Below are positions 29,492 to 38,702 of a stretch of 57,441 nucleotides of DNA, in pieces. The DNA lies in NCBI RefSeq assembly GCF_900129805.1, contig NZ_FQWY01000011.1, positions 1 through 57,441 on the forward strand, given 5' to 3'. The notes beneath the pieces were generated by a model. It was given only the letters and a program-made list of their open reading frames with translations. It had not been told where the DNA came from and made no database searches. Both the position numbers and the translations under genes were made by a program. Positions within the stretch are counted from its first letter, which is position 1, and the number at the start of each line of letters is the position of its first letter. Origin of the DNA: Thermosyntropha lipolytica DSM 11003. Its GTDB lineage: Bacteria > Bacillota > Syntrophomonadia > Syntrophomonadales > Syntrophomonadaceae.

Positions 29492-30841
29492 TTATTCTAT
29501 CCTTATAGCTTCCAGTGCGCTGAGTTTCATGGCTCTTCTGGCTGGGGAATAACCGGATATTAGGCCTACCAGGGTAGCAAAAACTACTGAACCTATGGCC
29601 AGATAAACCGGAATTACTGATATTTTGGCTGCACCTTCCATGCTGCCCATCATGCTGCTGCCGATTTTATTCAGGAGGAAAGATACCAGATAGCTTAAGG
29701 CTAGTCCTGCTATCCCGCCGATAAAACCAATCATGCCTGCTTCCAGTAAAAACATTTTTTTGATATCAGCAAGTTTTGCTCCCAGAACTTTCATTATACC
29801 TATTTCCCGGGTACGTTCATATATGCTCATTATCATGGTATTAGTTATGCCCAGGGCAGCAACTAAAAGGCTTATGGCTCCGATGCCGCCCAGTATGAGC
29901 TGCATGGTGCGGGAAGCTTTTTTCATGGACTCTATCATGTCGGTCAAGCTGTAGGTTTGATAACCCATGGCTTTGATTTTTTCCTGCACCTCTTGTACCT
30001 GTTTAAAATCATGGCATTTTACTTTTATCACATCATATTTGTTCTGGTTCTGATTCTGGTTAAAACTGCCGCGCTGCCGCTCCTTTAAGCTTTGCTTCTG
30101 GTCTTCTTTAAGTATTTTTTCCAGGTAAGATATATTGATGTAGGCACTATAACCTTTTTCATCGTAACTTTCCTTGAGTATGCCTACCCCTTTTACTTCA
30201 TGCAGGGGAGGCGGCTTGAAGCTGGGGTCGTTATTGCTGCGCTGCCGCTGACCGTATTCGAAATCGGCGGTGAGCAGAAGCTTGTCATTTAAAAGATTTA
30301 CCGCCACCGGACCGTTCATATAAGGGTCTTTGAGACGGGGGTTGTAAAAATTTTGACTTACATAGCTGCCAAACAGCAGGGCTTCTTTGTCGCCCGGGTT
30401 AAGAAGCCGTCCTTCGGCCACTTCAAATCCGAAATCTTCCAGCTTTTCTGGAACGATACCTATAACCTGGACATCACTTACCATTTTACCGGCTACAATC
30501 CGAAAATAGCCGTATTTTTGAGGCATAACGGCTTTAACTCCAGGAATTTGGGAAAAAGCAGCTACTGCATTATCATCGAGCAGTGGAGGATTTGGGCCTG
30601 AACGGCTATATGAGCTGCCGGCAGGGCTCCCATAATAAAAATTGCTGTTTACATCGATGATAGTAAGGTCTCCCATGGAAGCTACCTGTTCTTTAAATGC
30701 TTGGTCCATGGCAAAGCCCAGGGACAGCATTATAACTATAGATGCCGTACCTATTACTACCCCGGTAATGGTCAGGAAGGTGCGCACCTTGCGCCTTTTA
30801 AGGTTTTGCCAGCTCATCAGGATAAGATCATAATTCTTCAT
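29492..30841 (-). CDS. MacB/FtsX-type ABC exporter permease
   Basis: A 449-residue membrane protein: a first helix after LKRRKVRTFLTITGVVIGT, an extracellular MacB_PCD-like domain of about 270 residues containing a Asn/Gln-rich insert, and three C-terminal FtsX helices with TREIGIMKVLGAK. This topology fits mechanotransmission exporters rather than importers. It overlaps the extracellular-protein gene by 14 bases and is the last gene of a three-gene unit. The transported or signalled molecule is unknown. Confidence 0.85.
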   Translation of the reverse strand: MKNYDLILMSWQNLKRRKVRTFLTITGVVIGTASIVIMLSLGFAMDQAFKEQVASMGDLTIIDVNSNFYYGSPAGSSYSRSGPNPPLLDDNAVAAFSQIPGVKAVMPQKYGYFRIVAGKMVSDVQVIGIVPEKLEDFGFEVAEGRLLNPGDKEALLFGSYVSQNFYNPRLKDPYMNGPVAVNLLNDKLLLTADFEYGQRQRSNNDPSFKPPPLHEVKGVGILKESYDEKGYSAYINISYLEKILKEDQKQSLKERQRGSFNQNQNQNKYDVIKVKCHDFKQVQEVQEKIKAMGYQTYSLTDMIESMKKASRTMQLILGGIGAISLLVAALGITNTMIMSIYERTREIGIMKVLGAKLADIKKMFLLEAGMIGFIGGIAGLALSYLVSFLLNKIGSSMMGSMEGAAKISVIPVYLAIGSVVFATLVGLISGYSPARRAMKLSALEAIRIE

Positions 30842-32507
30842 AACTATCTACTTCCTCTATTTCTTTTCTTTTTTTACGCCTGCGGTAAATGACTATGCCT
30901 CCTGCAGCTAGAACCAGGAAACCGGCTGCGCCGCCCAGGAAGAATTTTTTAGATTTGCTGAAGGGTTTTTCCGGCAAGGGAAATTCATTTTCCGGCATAG
31001 GCATTTCGGGTGCTGCCATTACATTAAGTTTAAAAGGCTTTTCCATGGTATAGCTCCGTCCTTCACTATCTTCATAGTTGAAGATTATTTTGCCTTCAAG
31101 AATACCTTCCTGCTGGGGGAAGATAGTTACATCATAATAACTGCTTTTGCCCGGTTCCAGATTGCCTACAAATAAGGTGCCGTCCTGCACCTCAAAATTC
31201 CCTTCAGTGGTTATAAAAAGATTGCGAATAATGGTATGTCCCGTATTGTAAAAATCGATGCTGAGGCTGACAGGAGAACCTACATAGATTTCCGATGGCA
31301 GTTCCAGCGAACCTATTTTTAAGATACTATCCTGGTTTACCGGCAGGCTTATTATTTCTTTCTCATTATATTTATTTCCTTTGCTATCCTGATAATCGAT
31401 ATCGATGTTTACCGCATAGATTTTGTTTTCGGCATCGGCTTTTGATTTGAGCAGGATAGTTTTGCTGATACGCTGTCCAGGATCGATTCGGGCAATGTAG
31501 AGCGAACTGCTGCTGCCGACGGGAATAAAAATCTGGTTTTCAAAGGTAAGGCTTACTTTCATATTGCGCACTGCCGTTGTTTCACTGGTATTGAGAAAAG
31601 AAAGGGTGAGGGGAAACTCCTGCCCGGCTTCTATACCATAGGGAAAATCATAATTGTCTATTATTACCCGGGGGGTAAGTTCATCTTCACTGTCGTTTTT
31701 GCCAGCCACCGGGATATATACTTTGGCCTGCCCGGTGTAAGCACCTTCAAATTCATCTTTATAACTTAAGTTTAAGGTCAGGGGATGAATGCCGCTTTCC
31801 ATTTTGGAATCGGCGATTAGACGGTATTCAACTAATTTGAATTCTTTAGGTTTCATGCTCTTTATGTACTGGTTTTCCGGCCAGTTATCCAGGTTGATGC
31901 CGTTGGGGGAGAACCCTTCCAGCTTAAGCTCGATATCTTTTAAGGTGAAATCGCTGTCATTTTGCAGCTTAAGTTTAATGATACCGCTTTGGCCAGCTGT
32001 CAGCTTGTCGTTTGCGATTTCCACTCCCTGGTATTTCAGGGAAGGGGCTTTTTTCTGGTTAACTATTTTAATATAGACGGTTTCACTGGCACTTCCGCTC
32101 ATGCCGGTATCACTGCGGTAAGATACACTGACATTTACCGGATAAGTACCTGGCTTAACTGTGGGGGGAATAAAAAGATTAAAACTGAAAAGGGAACGGC
32201 TGCCCCCGCTTACTGAATAAGCAAACTGGGTAAGAGACATTTTGTCTGTCTGAAAAGGTAAATCAGCTGTTTTGCTTATAGAAACTGTGACATCACGGGC
32301 AGAAGCGCTGGATAGGTTTTCAATCGGTATGGATAAGGTGACCTTTTCCCCTGCACTAAGCTCAGGTATCCAGGTATCTTTCGCGATAAAAAGGCGCGGT
32401 TCTTCTTTGGTTTGTTCGGGTAGTTCGTCTGCTGTTAGGTAAGCCGGCAGACAAAAAAGAGAGAAAAATAAAAGAGTAACAGCAGCCAGATATTTATTGA
32501 TGTGCAT
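30828..32507 (-). CDS. Membrane-anchored extracellular protein with repeated Ig-like (CARDB-type) domains
   Basis: A 559-residue protein with an N-terminal signal peptide (LAAVTLLFFSLFCLPAYLTA), several beta-rich repeats of about 110 residues with the pattern xxPxLSxxxxNxG and FVGNLEPGKS, and one C-terminal helix (FFLGGAAGFLVLAAGGIVIY) followed by a basic RRRKKRK tail. It has the look of COG1361-like S-layer or adaptor proteins. It is encoded between ATPase and permease with 14-base overlaps to both, so it is probably a third component of the exporter. Exact function unknown. Confidence 0.78.
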   Translation of the reverse strand: MHINKYLAAVTLLFFSLFCLPAYLTADELPEQTKEEPRLFIAKDTWIPELSAGEKVTLSIPIENLSSASARDVTVSISKTADLPFQTDKMSLTQFAYSVSGGSRSLFSFNLFIPPTVKPGTYPVNVSVSYRSDTGMSGSASETVYIKIVNQKKAPSLKYQGVEIANDKLTAGQSGIIKLKLQNDSDFTLKDIELKLEGFSPNGINLDNWPENQYIKSMKPKEFKLVEYRLIADSKMESGIHPLTLNLSYKDEFEGAYTGQAKVYIPVAGKNDSEDELTPRVIIDNYDFPYGIEAGQEFPLTLSFLNTSETTAVRNMKVSLTFENQIFIPVGSSSSLYIARIDPGQRISKTILLKSKADAENKIYAVNIDIDYQDSKGNKYNEKEIISLPVNQDSILKIGSLELPSEIYVGSPVSLSIDFYNTGHTIIRNLFITTEGNFEVQDGTLFVGNLEPGKSSYYDVTIFPQQEGILEGKIIFNYEDSEGRSYTMEKPFKLNVMAAPEMPMPENEFPLPEKPFSKSKKFFLGGAAGFLVLAAGGIVIYRRRKKRKEIEEVDSYEEL

Positions 32508-33216
32508 GCGATGAGTCCTCCTTTTTAAAAGTATTTTCTTCGATTTTTTCTATATCACCATCCAGGATGTGAATGATGCGGTCGGCGTATGAAGCGACAT
32601 TTATATCATGGGTGACCAGAATAAGGTTGCGGTTATTTTCACGGGTTATTCTGAGCATGAGCTCCATAACTTTCCGGGTAGTTTTAGAGTCCAGGTTGCC
32701 GGTTGGCTCATCGGCAAAGACTACTTTAGGGCGGGTAACAAAAGCCCGGGCTATGCCTACCCGCTGCTGCTGACCTCCACTCATCTGCGCTGGTTTATGG
32801 TGGGCGTATTTGGCTATTCCTACTGCTTTTAGCATTTCTAAGGCTAATTTTTCGCGTTTCTGACGAGGAATGCCCCGGAAAACGAGGGGAAGAGCGACAT
32901 TTTCCAGAGCGGTAAGAGAGGGGAGCAGGTTATATGACTGAAAGATAAAACCTATGTATTTTTGGCGAAACAGGGCCAGATTATTTTCATTCATTTTTTC
33001 TACCGGAAGCCCGTAGATTTTTATAGTTCCTCGGGTAGGTTTTTCCAGGCCTGCCATCATATTAAGAAGGGTAGACTTGCCTGAACCGGAGGTGCCTAAT
33101 ATGGCGGTTATTTCCCCGGGAGGAATGACCAGATTTATATTGTTTAAGGCGACTATTTTTTCTTCCCCTACTTTATAGACTTTACGCAGGTTAGCTATTT
33201 CTACTGCATTTTTAAT
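32494..33216 (-). CDS. MacB-like ABC exporter ATPase with an ATT start
   Basis: The frame contains Walker A GTSGSGKST, the Q-loop FIFQSYNLL, signature MSGGQQQR and Walker B VVFADEPTGNLDS. Starting at the first ATG (33060) would remove Walker A, so the true start is upstream. Reading back, KNAVEIANLRKVYKVGEEK fits the family N-terminus, and the only initiation codon with correct spacing behind AGGGAGGG (six bases) is ATT at 33214-33216. An in-frame TAA lies at 33238-33240 with no ATG, GTG or TTG between. 240 residues. Confidence 0.82.
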   Translation of the reverse strand: MKNAVEIANLRKVYKVGEEKIVALNNINLVIPPGEITAILGTSGSGKSTLLNMMAGLEKPTRGTIKIYGLPVEKMNENNLALFRQKYIGFIFQSYNLLPSLTALENVALPLVFRGIPRQKREKLALEMLKAVGIAKYAHHKPAQMSGGQQQRVGIARAFVTRPKVVFADEPTGNLDSKTTRKVMELMLRITRENNRNLILVTHDINVASYADRIIHILDGDIEKIEENTFKKEDSSHAHQ

Positions 33217-33266
33217 AACTATCCCTCCCTGACTGTATTAAAAAATAAAACTGCCTATCCTCTCTC

Positions 33267-33295
33267 ATAATAAGCCTGTTCCTATTTTTTGGCAA
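33267..33295 (-). promoter_or_regulatory. Sigma-A type promoter for the ABC exporter genes
   Basis: On the minus strand TTGCCA (33290-33295) is followed by 17 bases and TATTAT (33267-33272), 50 bases before the ATT start. The rest of the 33217-33447 gap contains only a weak hairpin (ACGGTT with AACCGT, 33404-33430 region) near the end of the next operon. Confidence 0.68.
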
Positions 33296-33447
33296 TATAT
33301 GTTTGCTGCTAATCTTAATACGCAAGTGTCAGCATGGGCTTGCAAGTAAATAAAAAAATTTTAAAGTCCGGATAAAATTGCAAGGGAGCCATAAATATTA
33401 CGAATCGAAACGGTTTTACATTTTAGAACCGTCCCGGATTTAAAAAA

Positions 33448-34032
33448 TTAGGGTAGGATTTTTCGAGCTTCGGCGGCTCGCTGCAGGATGGTTATGCCGA
33501 TAAGGGCGGCGAATATACAGGTTATGAGGGTTAGATGGGAAGGGAAAAGGAGCATAAGGGAAAAAAGGATAAAGCCTTCGGTACGCTCCATAAGGCCGGC
33601 CTGGTAATAGAAAGATTTTATGCCTTTTTGCCGGGCTAAAGCCCCCACGGTTAGAAATATGGTCATAGATAACAGAATAGTAATAGTAAGGACTAAAAGG
33701 ACCAAAAGGGAAGAGGGGTTTTTGACAGCCAGGGCTAATATTATCCCGGCTTCTACCAGCCGGTCAAAGGTGATGTCCAGAAAGGTACCCCAGGCGGTAG
33801 GTTTTCCGATTTGGCGCGCGGCTGCGCCATCCAGGGTATCCAGAAGTCCGGAAAGCCAGAGCAGAAAAAAGGCTATAAGGTTTTGGCCTGCCAGTATAAA
33901 AAAGAAACAGGAAAGGCCGGTAATAAGGGCAGCTATAGTTATATGATCAGGTTTTATGTTTTTTTGGATCAGTTTTCTGGCCAGAAAGTCGATAAGGGGA
34001 TTTATGTATTTGCGTCCATAGGTATCGAGCAT
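33448..34032 (-). CDS. CDP-alcohol phosphatidyltransferase (YnjF-like)
   Basis: A 194-residue membrane enzyme with about six helices. The catalytic signature D-G-x2-A-R-x8-G-x3-D-x3-D is complete (DGAAARQIGKPTAWGTFLD plus ITFD). Such enzymes join a CDP-activated lipid to an alcohol, for example glycerol phosphate or an inositol phosphate. It ends the minus-strand operon that also carries ABC transporter and TVP38 genes, like ynjF in E. coli. The alcohol substrate cannot be told from sequence. ATG start behind GGAGG with 7-base spacing. Confidence 0.85.
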   Translation of the reverse strand: MLDTYGRKYINPLIDFLARKLIQKNIKPDHITIAALITGLSCFFFILAGQNLIAFFLLWLSGLLDTLDGAAARQIGKPTAWGTFLDITFDRLVEAGIILALAVKNPSSLLVLLVLTITILLSMTIFLTVGALARQKGIKSFYYQAGLMERTEGFILFSLMLLFPSHLTLITCIFAALIGITILQRAAEARKILP

Positions 34033-34044
34033 GTTGGAGCCTCC

Positions 34045-35082
34045 TTATAGTAAGATAATTTCTTCCGGATGGTAGAGGATTTTAACCTCTGCTCCCGGGG
34101 TAAAGTTCTTACCAGGCTGGTATTTTTGTATTATATTAAGTGACTGGCTTTGGACTTTAACTTTAATATGATAAAAACCTGTCTGAAATGTTATTTCTTC
34201 AATAGTCCCGGTAAGAAAAGGGCGAGCATCTTCTTCTCCATTAACTATTTTAAGGCTTTCTGGTTTTAAAAGCAGGTATTTAGCTGTCTGGTTTTGGTTT
34301 GCAGCACCTAAAAGGATCCGGAAGCCCTGCGTATAAAAATAGTTTCCTTCTATGTAACCGGGCAGGATATTGTTTATGCCGAGAAAATTTGCGACTTTGA
34401 TATTTTGCGGCTGGTTATATATGTGAAGAGGTGTACCTGTTTGCAGGATTTTTCCTTCCTGCATGACTGCCATGCGTTCAAACAGGGTAAATGCTTCTTC
34501 CCGGTCATGGGTTATAAAGATGATGGTTATTTTTTTCTCCTGCTGCAGTTTTTTGATAAGGAAGCGCATCTCTACCCTCAGCTCCGGATCTAAGGCACTG
34601 AAAGGCTCATCCATCAAAAGGGCTTTAGGTTCTAAAACCAGGGCCCTTGCCAATGCCACCCTCTGTTTTTGCCCACCGCTTAAAGCGGAAGGATAGCGGC
34701 GGTTAAATCCTGTCAAGCCCACCATTTCCAGAGCTTCATCTATTTTAGCTTTTATATCTCTGCGGCGCGATTTTTTCATTTTAAGGCCAAAGCCTACATT
34801 TTCTTCTACGGTAAAATGGGGAAAAAGCCGGGGTTCCTGAAAGATGAGCCCGATGTTGCGTTTTTCAGGAGGAGTTTTGGTTATTTCCCTGCCATTAAGC
34901 CAGATTTCTCCCCTATCCGGAGCGGTAAGGCCGGTAATAAGCCTTAAAAGGGTAGTCTTGCCGCAGCCGGAAGGGCCAATAATGCCGAAAAATTCTCCTT
35001 CTTTTATCATAAGCTCATCGATCTGCAGAGCAAAGGAAGGAGGAAAATATTTATATAAATTTTTTATGGTTATACTGGCCAT
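34045..35082 (-). CDS. ABC importer ATPase (YnjD-like, PotA/FbpC class)
   Basis: A 345-residue ATPase with Walker A GPSGCGKTT, Q-loop LIFQEPRLFPH, signature LSGGQKQR, Walker B ALLMDEPFSALD and switch ITHDREE, followed by a C-terminal TOBE-like regulatory domain. The family serves importers of iron, polyamines, thiamine and related solutes. It lies between the permeases and the phosphatidyltransferase gene, 12 bases from each neighbour, the same content as E. coli ynjCDF. Confidence 0.88.
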   Translation of the reverse strand: MASITIKNLYKYFPPSFALQIDELMIKEGEFFGIIGPSGCGKTTLLRLITGLTAPDRGEIWLNGREITKTPPEKRNIGLIFQEPRLFPHFTVEENVGFGLKMKKSRRRDIKAKIDEALEMVGLTGFNRRYPSALSGGQKQRVALARALVLEPKALLMDEPFSALDPELRVEMRFLIKKLQQEKKITIIFITHDREEAFTLFERMAVMQEGKILQTGTPLHIYNQPQNIKVANFLGINNILPGYIEGNYFYTQGFRILLGAANQNQTAKYLLLKPESLKIVNGEEDARPFLTGTIEEITFQTGFYHIKVKVQSQSLNIIQKYQPGKNFTPGAEVKILYHPEEIILL

Positions 35083-35094
35083 AGCAGTTCTCCT

Positions 35095-35901
35095 TTAATA
35101 AAGTTTATTTTCACTATAATAGCGGTTTATAAAGGTGTCCAGGGAAAAAAGGGTTATTAGTGCCATAAGGGCAAACAGGAGCGAATAAGCAGCTCCTATG
35201 GAGGGATTTCCCCCGTTTACAAAAGGGAACATGACCAGGGTCAGGGTTAGGACTTGGCCCCCTCCTATAATAAGGGTAGTTAAGTATTCGCTTAAAGATA
35301 TGAGTACAGATAATATGCTGCCGGCGGCTATGCCGGGAAGCAGCTGGGGGAGGGTTATGTAGAAAAAGGTTTGGCTTTTATTTCCTCCCAGCAGATAAGC
35401 TTGCTCTTCCAGGGAATAGTCTATACTGGCAAAACTTATGGTTAAGGCTCTTACCATATAAGGTAAGGTGGGGAGCAAATGGGCCAGGATTACTCCGGAC
35501 ATAGTATCAGTAAGGTTTAAATAGATAAAGGTTTTATGTATGCCGGTTATGACTGCCCAGGGAGGAATGAGGGCGGGCAGAAGCAGTATAAGCTCGCAAG
35601 CTTTTCTCCCTTTGAAATGGTAGTGAGCCAGGCTTTTGGCCGCCGGCATTGCCAGGATAAGATTGATGAGAGTAGCTGTAAGGGCGATTTGCAAACTGGT
35701 TTTAAGGGCGGGAAGGCTTCCGGCAGCTGGATTTATTACATATTTCCAGGATGATAAGGAAATAGGCCCGGGGAAAAGATGGGGCCACATCCAGCTGCTG
35801 CCCAGGCTTAAGAATATTAACAATAATAAAGGGATTATATTTAGGAGTACCATACCGGTCAAAAATACCGGGATAAGGAGTTTAAACAGTCTGGAAACCA
35901 T
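35095..35901 (-). CDS. ABC importer permease, second (YnjC C-terminal half-like)
   Basis: A 268-residue inner membrane permease with about six helices and the cytoplasmic coupling loop EEQAYLLGGNKSQTFFYITLPQLLPG (EAA type). Overlaps the other permease gene by 20 bases. In E. coli the two halves are one long YnjC; here they are separate genes. TOBE-ATPase and binding-protein genes flank it. Confidence 0.85.
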   Translation of the reverse strand: MVSRLFKLLIPVFLTGMVLLNIIPLLLLIFLSLGSSWMWPHLFPGPISLSSWKYVINPAAGSLPALKTSLQIALTATLINLILAMPAAKSLAHYHFKGRKACELILLLPALIPPWAVITGIHKTFIYLNLTDTMSGVILAHLLPTLPYMVRALTISFASIDYSLEEQAYLLGGNKSQTFFYITLPQLLPGIAAGSILSVLISLSEYLTTLIIGGGQVLTLTLVMFPFVNGGNPSIGAAYSLLFALMALITLFSLDTFINRYYSENKLY

Positions 35902-36781
35902 TTTCTTTTCCCCCTGGTTTTATAGTTTTTCCCCATCTGCGGGTGATAATATGGACAAGACAGCTTATCATTGCGATCAGCAAAAGCGAGGTTATGATGA
36001 TAGCCAGGGCTAAAGGCCGATCGGATAGACTGCCGCTGGTATAGAGCTGGTAGGCATATACCGCTATCGCTTTAGGGTAAGTTATGCCCAGAATATAGGG
36101 TATTTCAAAAGCTAGAAAGGTGTAGGCAAATACGATGAAAGATGCCGTTTTTAAAGGAGGTATAAGCAGGGGAAAAACAGCTTTTCTGAAAAAGCCGGCC
36201 TGGCTTATGCCCAGAACTTTGCCTGCCTCCAGCCAGGCTTTAGGTATTTTAAGTATTACCGGATAGAGCATGAGAATTATAAAAGGACAGGTTTTAAAAA
36301 CATAGGCTATGATTATCCCCCAGCCGAAAGGGTCGTTTACCAGCAGGGGAAAACTGTTTTCGCCGGCCAGGTTAAGTTTAAAAAGCAGGCGCGCCAGCCA
36401 GCCGTGAGGGGAAAGGAGTATAAAAATAATATAGGCAGCCACCAGAAAAGGAAACAGCATGGGAAGCTGCAAAAGCCGCTGCAGAAAAAGGGAAAGGCGG
36501 CTGTTTATTTCCATGCGCACATAGAAAAGGCCAAAAACGATGGCCAAACCCAAAAAAGAAGCTATTAAGACGGAAAGGGCTGCATAGCGCAGGGTAAACA
36601 GGAAAGAAGCCCAGAAATCCTGGGAGGAAAATATTTGCGCATAGGCATAAAAGCTTATTTCTCCCGGTTTTCCTGCGCTGAGGCTTCTTATTATACCGCC
36701 GAAGATCCCGCCTAAAAAAAGGGTTATGGTAGTTAAAAGGGCAGGCAGGATAAGGATATAAGGTTTAATTTTTGGCCACAT
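35882..36781 (-). CDS. ABC importer permease, first (YnjC N-terminal half-like)
   Basis: A 299-residue membrane protein with about six helices and the EAA-type loop AGKVLGISQAGFFRKAVFPLL. Its start overlaps the binding-protein gene end by 17 bases and its stop overlaps the second permease by 20 bases, so the operon is tightly coupled. Confidence 0.85.
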   Translation of the reverse strand: MWPKIKPYILILPALLTTITLFLGGIFGGIIRSLSAGKPGEISFYAYAQIFSSQDFWASFLFTLRYAALSVLIASFLGLAIVFGLFYVRMEINSRLSLFLQRLLQLPMLFPFLVAAYIIFILLSPHGWLARLLFKLNLAGENSFPLLVNDPFGWGIIIAYVFKTCPFIILMLYPVILKIPKAWLEAGKVLGISQAGFFRKAVFPLLIPPLKTASFIVFAYTFLAFEIPYILGITYPKAIAVYAYQLYTSGSLSDRPLALAIIITSLLLIAMISCLVHIITRRWGKTIKPGGKENGFQTV

Positions 36782-38012
36782 GATTAAACCAGCCTTCCTC
36801 TATTATGTCAACATAGGCCCCGGATAGTTCGGGCAGTTTATATTTTTCCAGCTCTTCCGGGGAAAGGGCAGCTTTTCCCGGCTTAATTTGTTTGAGCTTT
36901 TCCTTTTCTTCCGGGCTCAGCTTAGCAAGGGATATAGCCAGACCGTCTCCCCAGTTAGCCGGATCAAATTTCGCCAGCTGGGCTTCAAATGAGAGGAGAT
37001 AATCTATTACCGCCATAGCTCCTGCCTTATGGGGGGCATTGAAAGGTATAGCCAGGTAGTGGGTATTGGCAAGGCTGCCGTTTTTAAGCACAAAGGTACG
37101 GGTAGTTGCCGGGAAGCGTCCCTGTTTTATCATATTATCTGCATAGTTAGGGTTATAGGACATAGTCATATATACTTCCCCCTGGGCATAAAGCTCATTC
37201 AGTTTAGCTATATTTTCCGGATAGGTTATGCCTTTTTGCCAGAGATAAGGTTTTATCTGGTTTAAGTAATCCCAGAGCGGCGTGATTTCTGTTTCCAGGC
37301 TTTCCCGGTCCAGGGAAGCGGTCAGGTATCTATCATAATTACTGCTTACGCCGGCCAGGATCTGGCGGATAAATGCACTTCCCGTAAAATCGGGCGGGGC
37401 GGGATAGGTAAAGCGGCCGGGATTATCCTTAATCCATGCTTTTAGAGCTTCTACTGTATCGGGCGGGGAAGCTATCTTATTGCTGTCATATATAAAGACA
37501 AACTGGGCTTTACCCCAGGGAGCCTCCAATCCTTCCGTATCTTCACCGAAGTCGTATTTTATCTGATAATCTTCTCCATCTATGTATCTGTTGTAATTGG
37601 GCAATTTATCCACAAAAGGTCCCCAGAGAAGGTCGTTGTCTTTGGCTAATTTGAAATTTTCTCCGTTTATCCACATGATATCTATGCTTCCTTTAGTTTT
37701 ACCAGCTTCTTTTTCCGTAAGGAGCTTGTTTATCATTTCCCGGGCGTCATTTATCGGCACACGCTTGAGTTTTATTCCCAGCTCTTTTTCTACCCGCGGG
37801 GCTACCCACTCGTCCATGTAGCGGTTGACAGATTCATCTCCTCCCCACATGTAGATGGCCACCGTTTGCCCGCGGGCTTCTTTTTGGATTTGGCTGAAAT
37901 CAGCTTGCAGGAGCTCTTTATCAGGGGAAAGGCTTGCGGTTTGCCGGCAGCCGGCTAAAGGAGCAGTTAGTAAGCCCAGGGTTAAAAATAAGGCCAGGAT
38001 TTTTTTAAACAT
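36765..38012 (-). CDS. ynjB: YnjB-like ABC substrate-binding lipoprotein
   Basis: A 415-residue secreted lipoprotein: lipobox LAGC at about residue 22, then a periplasmic-binding fold with AIYMWGGDESVNRYMDEW and DIMWINGENFKLAKDNDLLWGP, and EAPWGKAQFVFIYDS, features shared with E. coli YnjB. Start ATG 38012 (after AGGAGG) rather than GTG 38021. Substrate unknown; the motif WINGENF near residue 110 is a family hallmark I recall, not proof of ligand. In a Gram-positive cell it would be membrane-anchored. Confidence 0.82.
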   Translation of the reverse strand: MFKKILALFLTLGLLTAPLAGCRQTASLSPDKELLQADFSQIQKEARGQTVAIYMWGGDESVNRYMDEWVAPRVEKELGIKLKRVPINDAREMINKLLTEKEAGKTKGSIDIMWINGENFKLAKDNDLLWGPFVDKLPNYNRYIDGEDYQIKYDFGEDTEGLEAPWGKAQFVFIYDSNKIASPPDTVEALKAWIKDNPGRFTYPAPPDFTGSAFIRQILAGVSSNYDRYLTASLDRESLETEITPLWDYLNQIKPYLWQKGITYPENIAKLNELYAQGEVYMTMSYNPNYADNMIKQGRFPATTRTFVLKNGSLANTHYLAIPFNAPHKAGAMAVIDYLLSFEAQLAKFDPANWGDGLAISLAKLSPEEKEKLKQIKPGKAALSPEELEKYKLPELSGAYVDIIEEGWFNHVAKN

Positions 38013-38024
38013 TTTATGCACCTC

Positions 38025-38702
38025 CTATTTTTCGGTTTTTTCAAGGGATGGCAGTTTTATTTTTCGTTTAAAAAGCCAGGCCAGACTGGTAAGCCCTATC
38101 AGCAGAGCCAGGGCTATGTAAAAATCGGTAGAGCCGATAGATAGCGATTTATCACCCAGGTTGACATAAACCAGCACCCCGGGGATTATGCCTAAAAGGG
38201 TAGCCAGGATGAAATCCCGGTATTTTATTCGGGCTAAGCCGGCCCCGTAGCTTATGATATCAAAAGGAATAAGGGGGATGAGCCGCAAATAAAGTACAAT
38301 CCAGAAACCGTTTCGGTTAAGCAGGTTTTGCAAATGATCTATATTATGGTTTTTTAGTTTTTTAAGCAGGCTGTTTCCTGCCAGGCGGGCAATCATGAAG
38401 GCCAGGGTTGCTCCACATGCTGCCCCGATCATGGTATAGATAAAGCCGTAAAAAAGGCCGAAAACCATACCGCCGGCGATGGCCAGAAGGGCATCGGGAA
38501 ATAAAGTTAGGGGCACCAGGGTAAATAGTATGATGAATACCAGGGGAGCCCAGATGCCGAAGGAAGTGATGTAATTTTTTATGTCTTCCGCCGTATAGCC
38601 GGTCTGGTTCATATAGTAATTTATAAAATAGATAAGAAGAGCCAGAAAAAATACGGCCAGAAGGTTTTGGAGTATTTTAGCGCATGGGCTGTTTTTATCC
38701 AT
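38025..38702 (-). CDS. TVP38/TMEM64 (VTT-domain) membrane protein
   Basis: A 225-residue membrane protein with about five helices and the VTT-domain core: FPDALLAIAGGMVFGLFYG and LYLRLIPLIPFDIISYGAGLARIKYRDF. The family includes lipid scramblases and DedA relatives. It overlaps the Fe-S gene by eight bases and precedes the binding lipoprotein gene. A second, divergent paralogue lies at 40478; E. coli has the same pairing (YdjX and YdjZ). Confidence 0.85.
   Translation of the reverse strand: MDKNSPCAKILQNLLAVFFLALLIYFINYYMNQTGYTAEDIKNYITSFGIWAPLVFIILFTLVPLTLFPDALLAIAGGMVFGLFYGFIYTMIGAACGATLAFMIARLAGNSLLKKLKNHNIDHLQNLLNRNGFWIVLYLRLIPLIPFDIISYGAGLARIKYRDFILATLLGIIPGVLVYVNLGDKSLSIGSTDFYIALALLIGLTSLAWLFKRKIKLPSLEKTEK

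Noticed and set aside
33060-33062. ATG as start of the exporter ATPase
   Set aside because: It would remove Walker A and the conserved N-terminal strand; the upstream frame is clearly coding.
33404-33430. Terminator of the minus-strand transporter operon
   Set aside because: The ACGGTT/AACCGT stem is only six pairs with a large loop, and a T-run is lacking.
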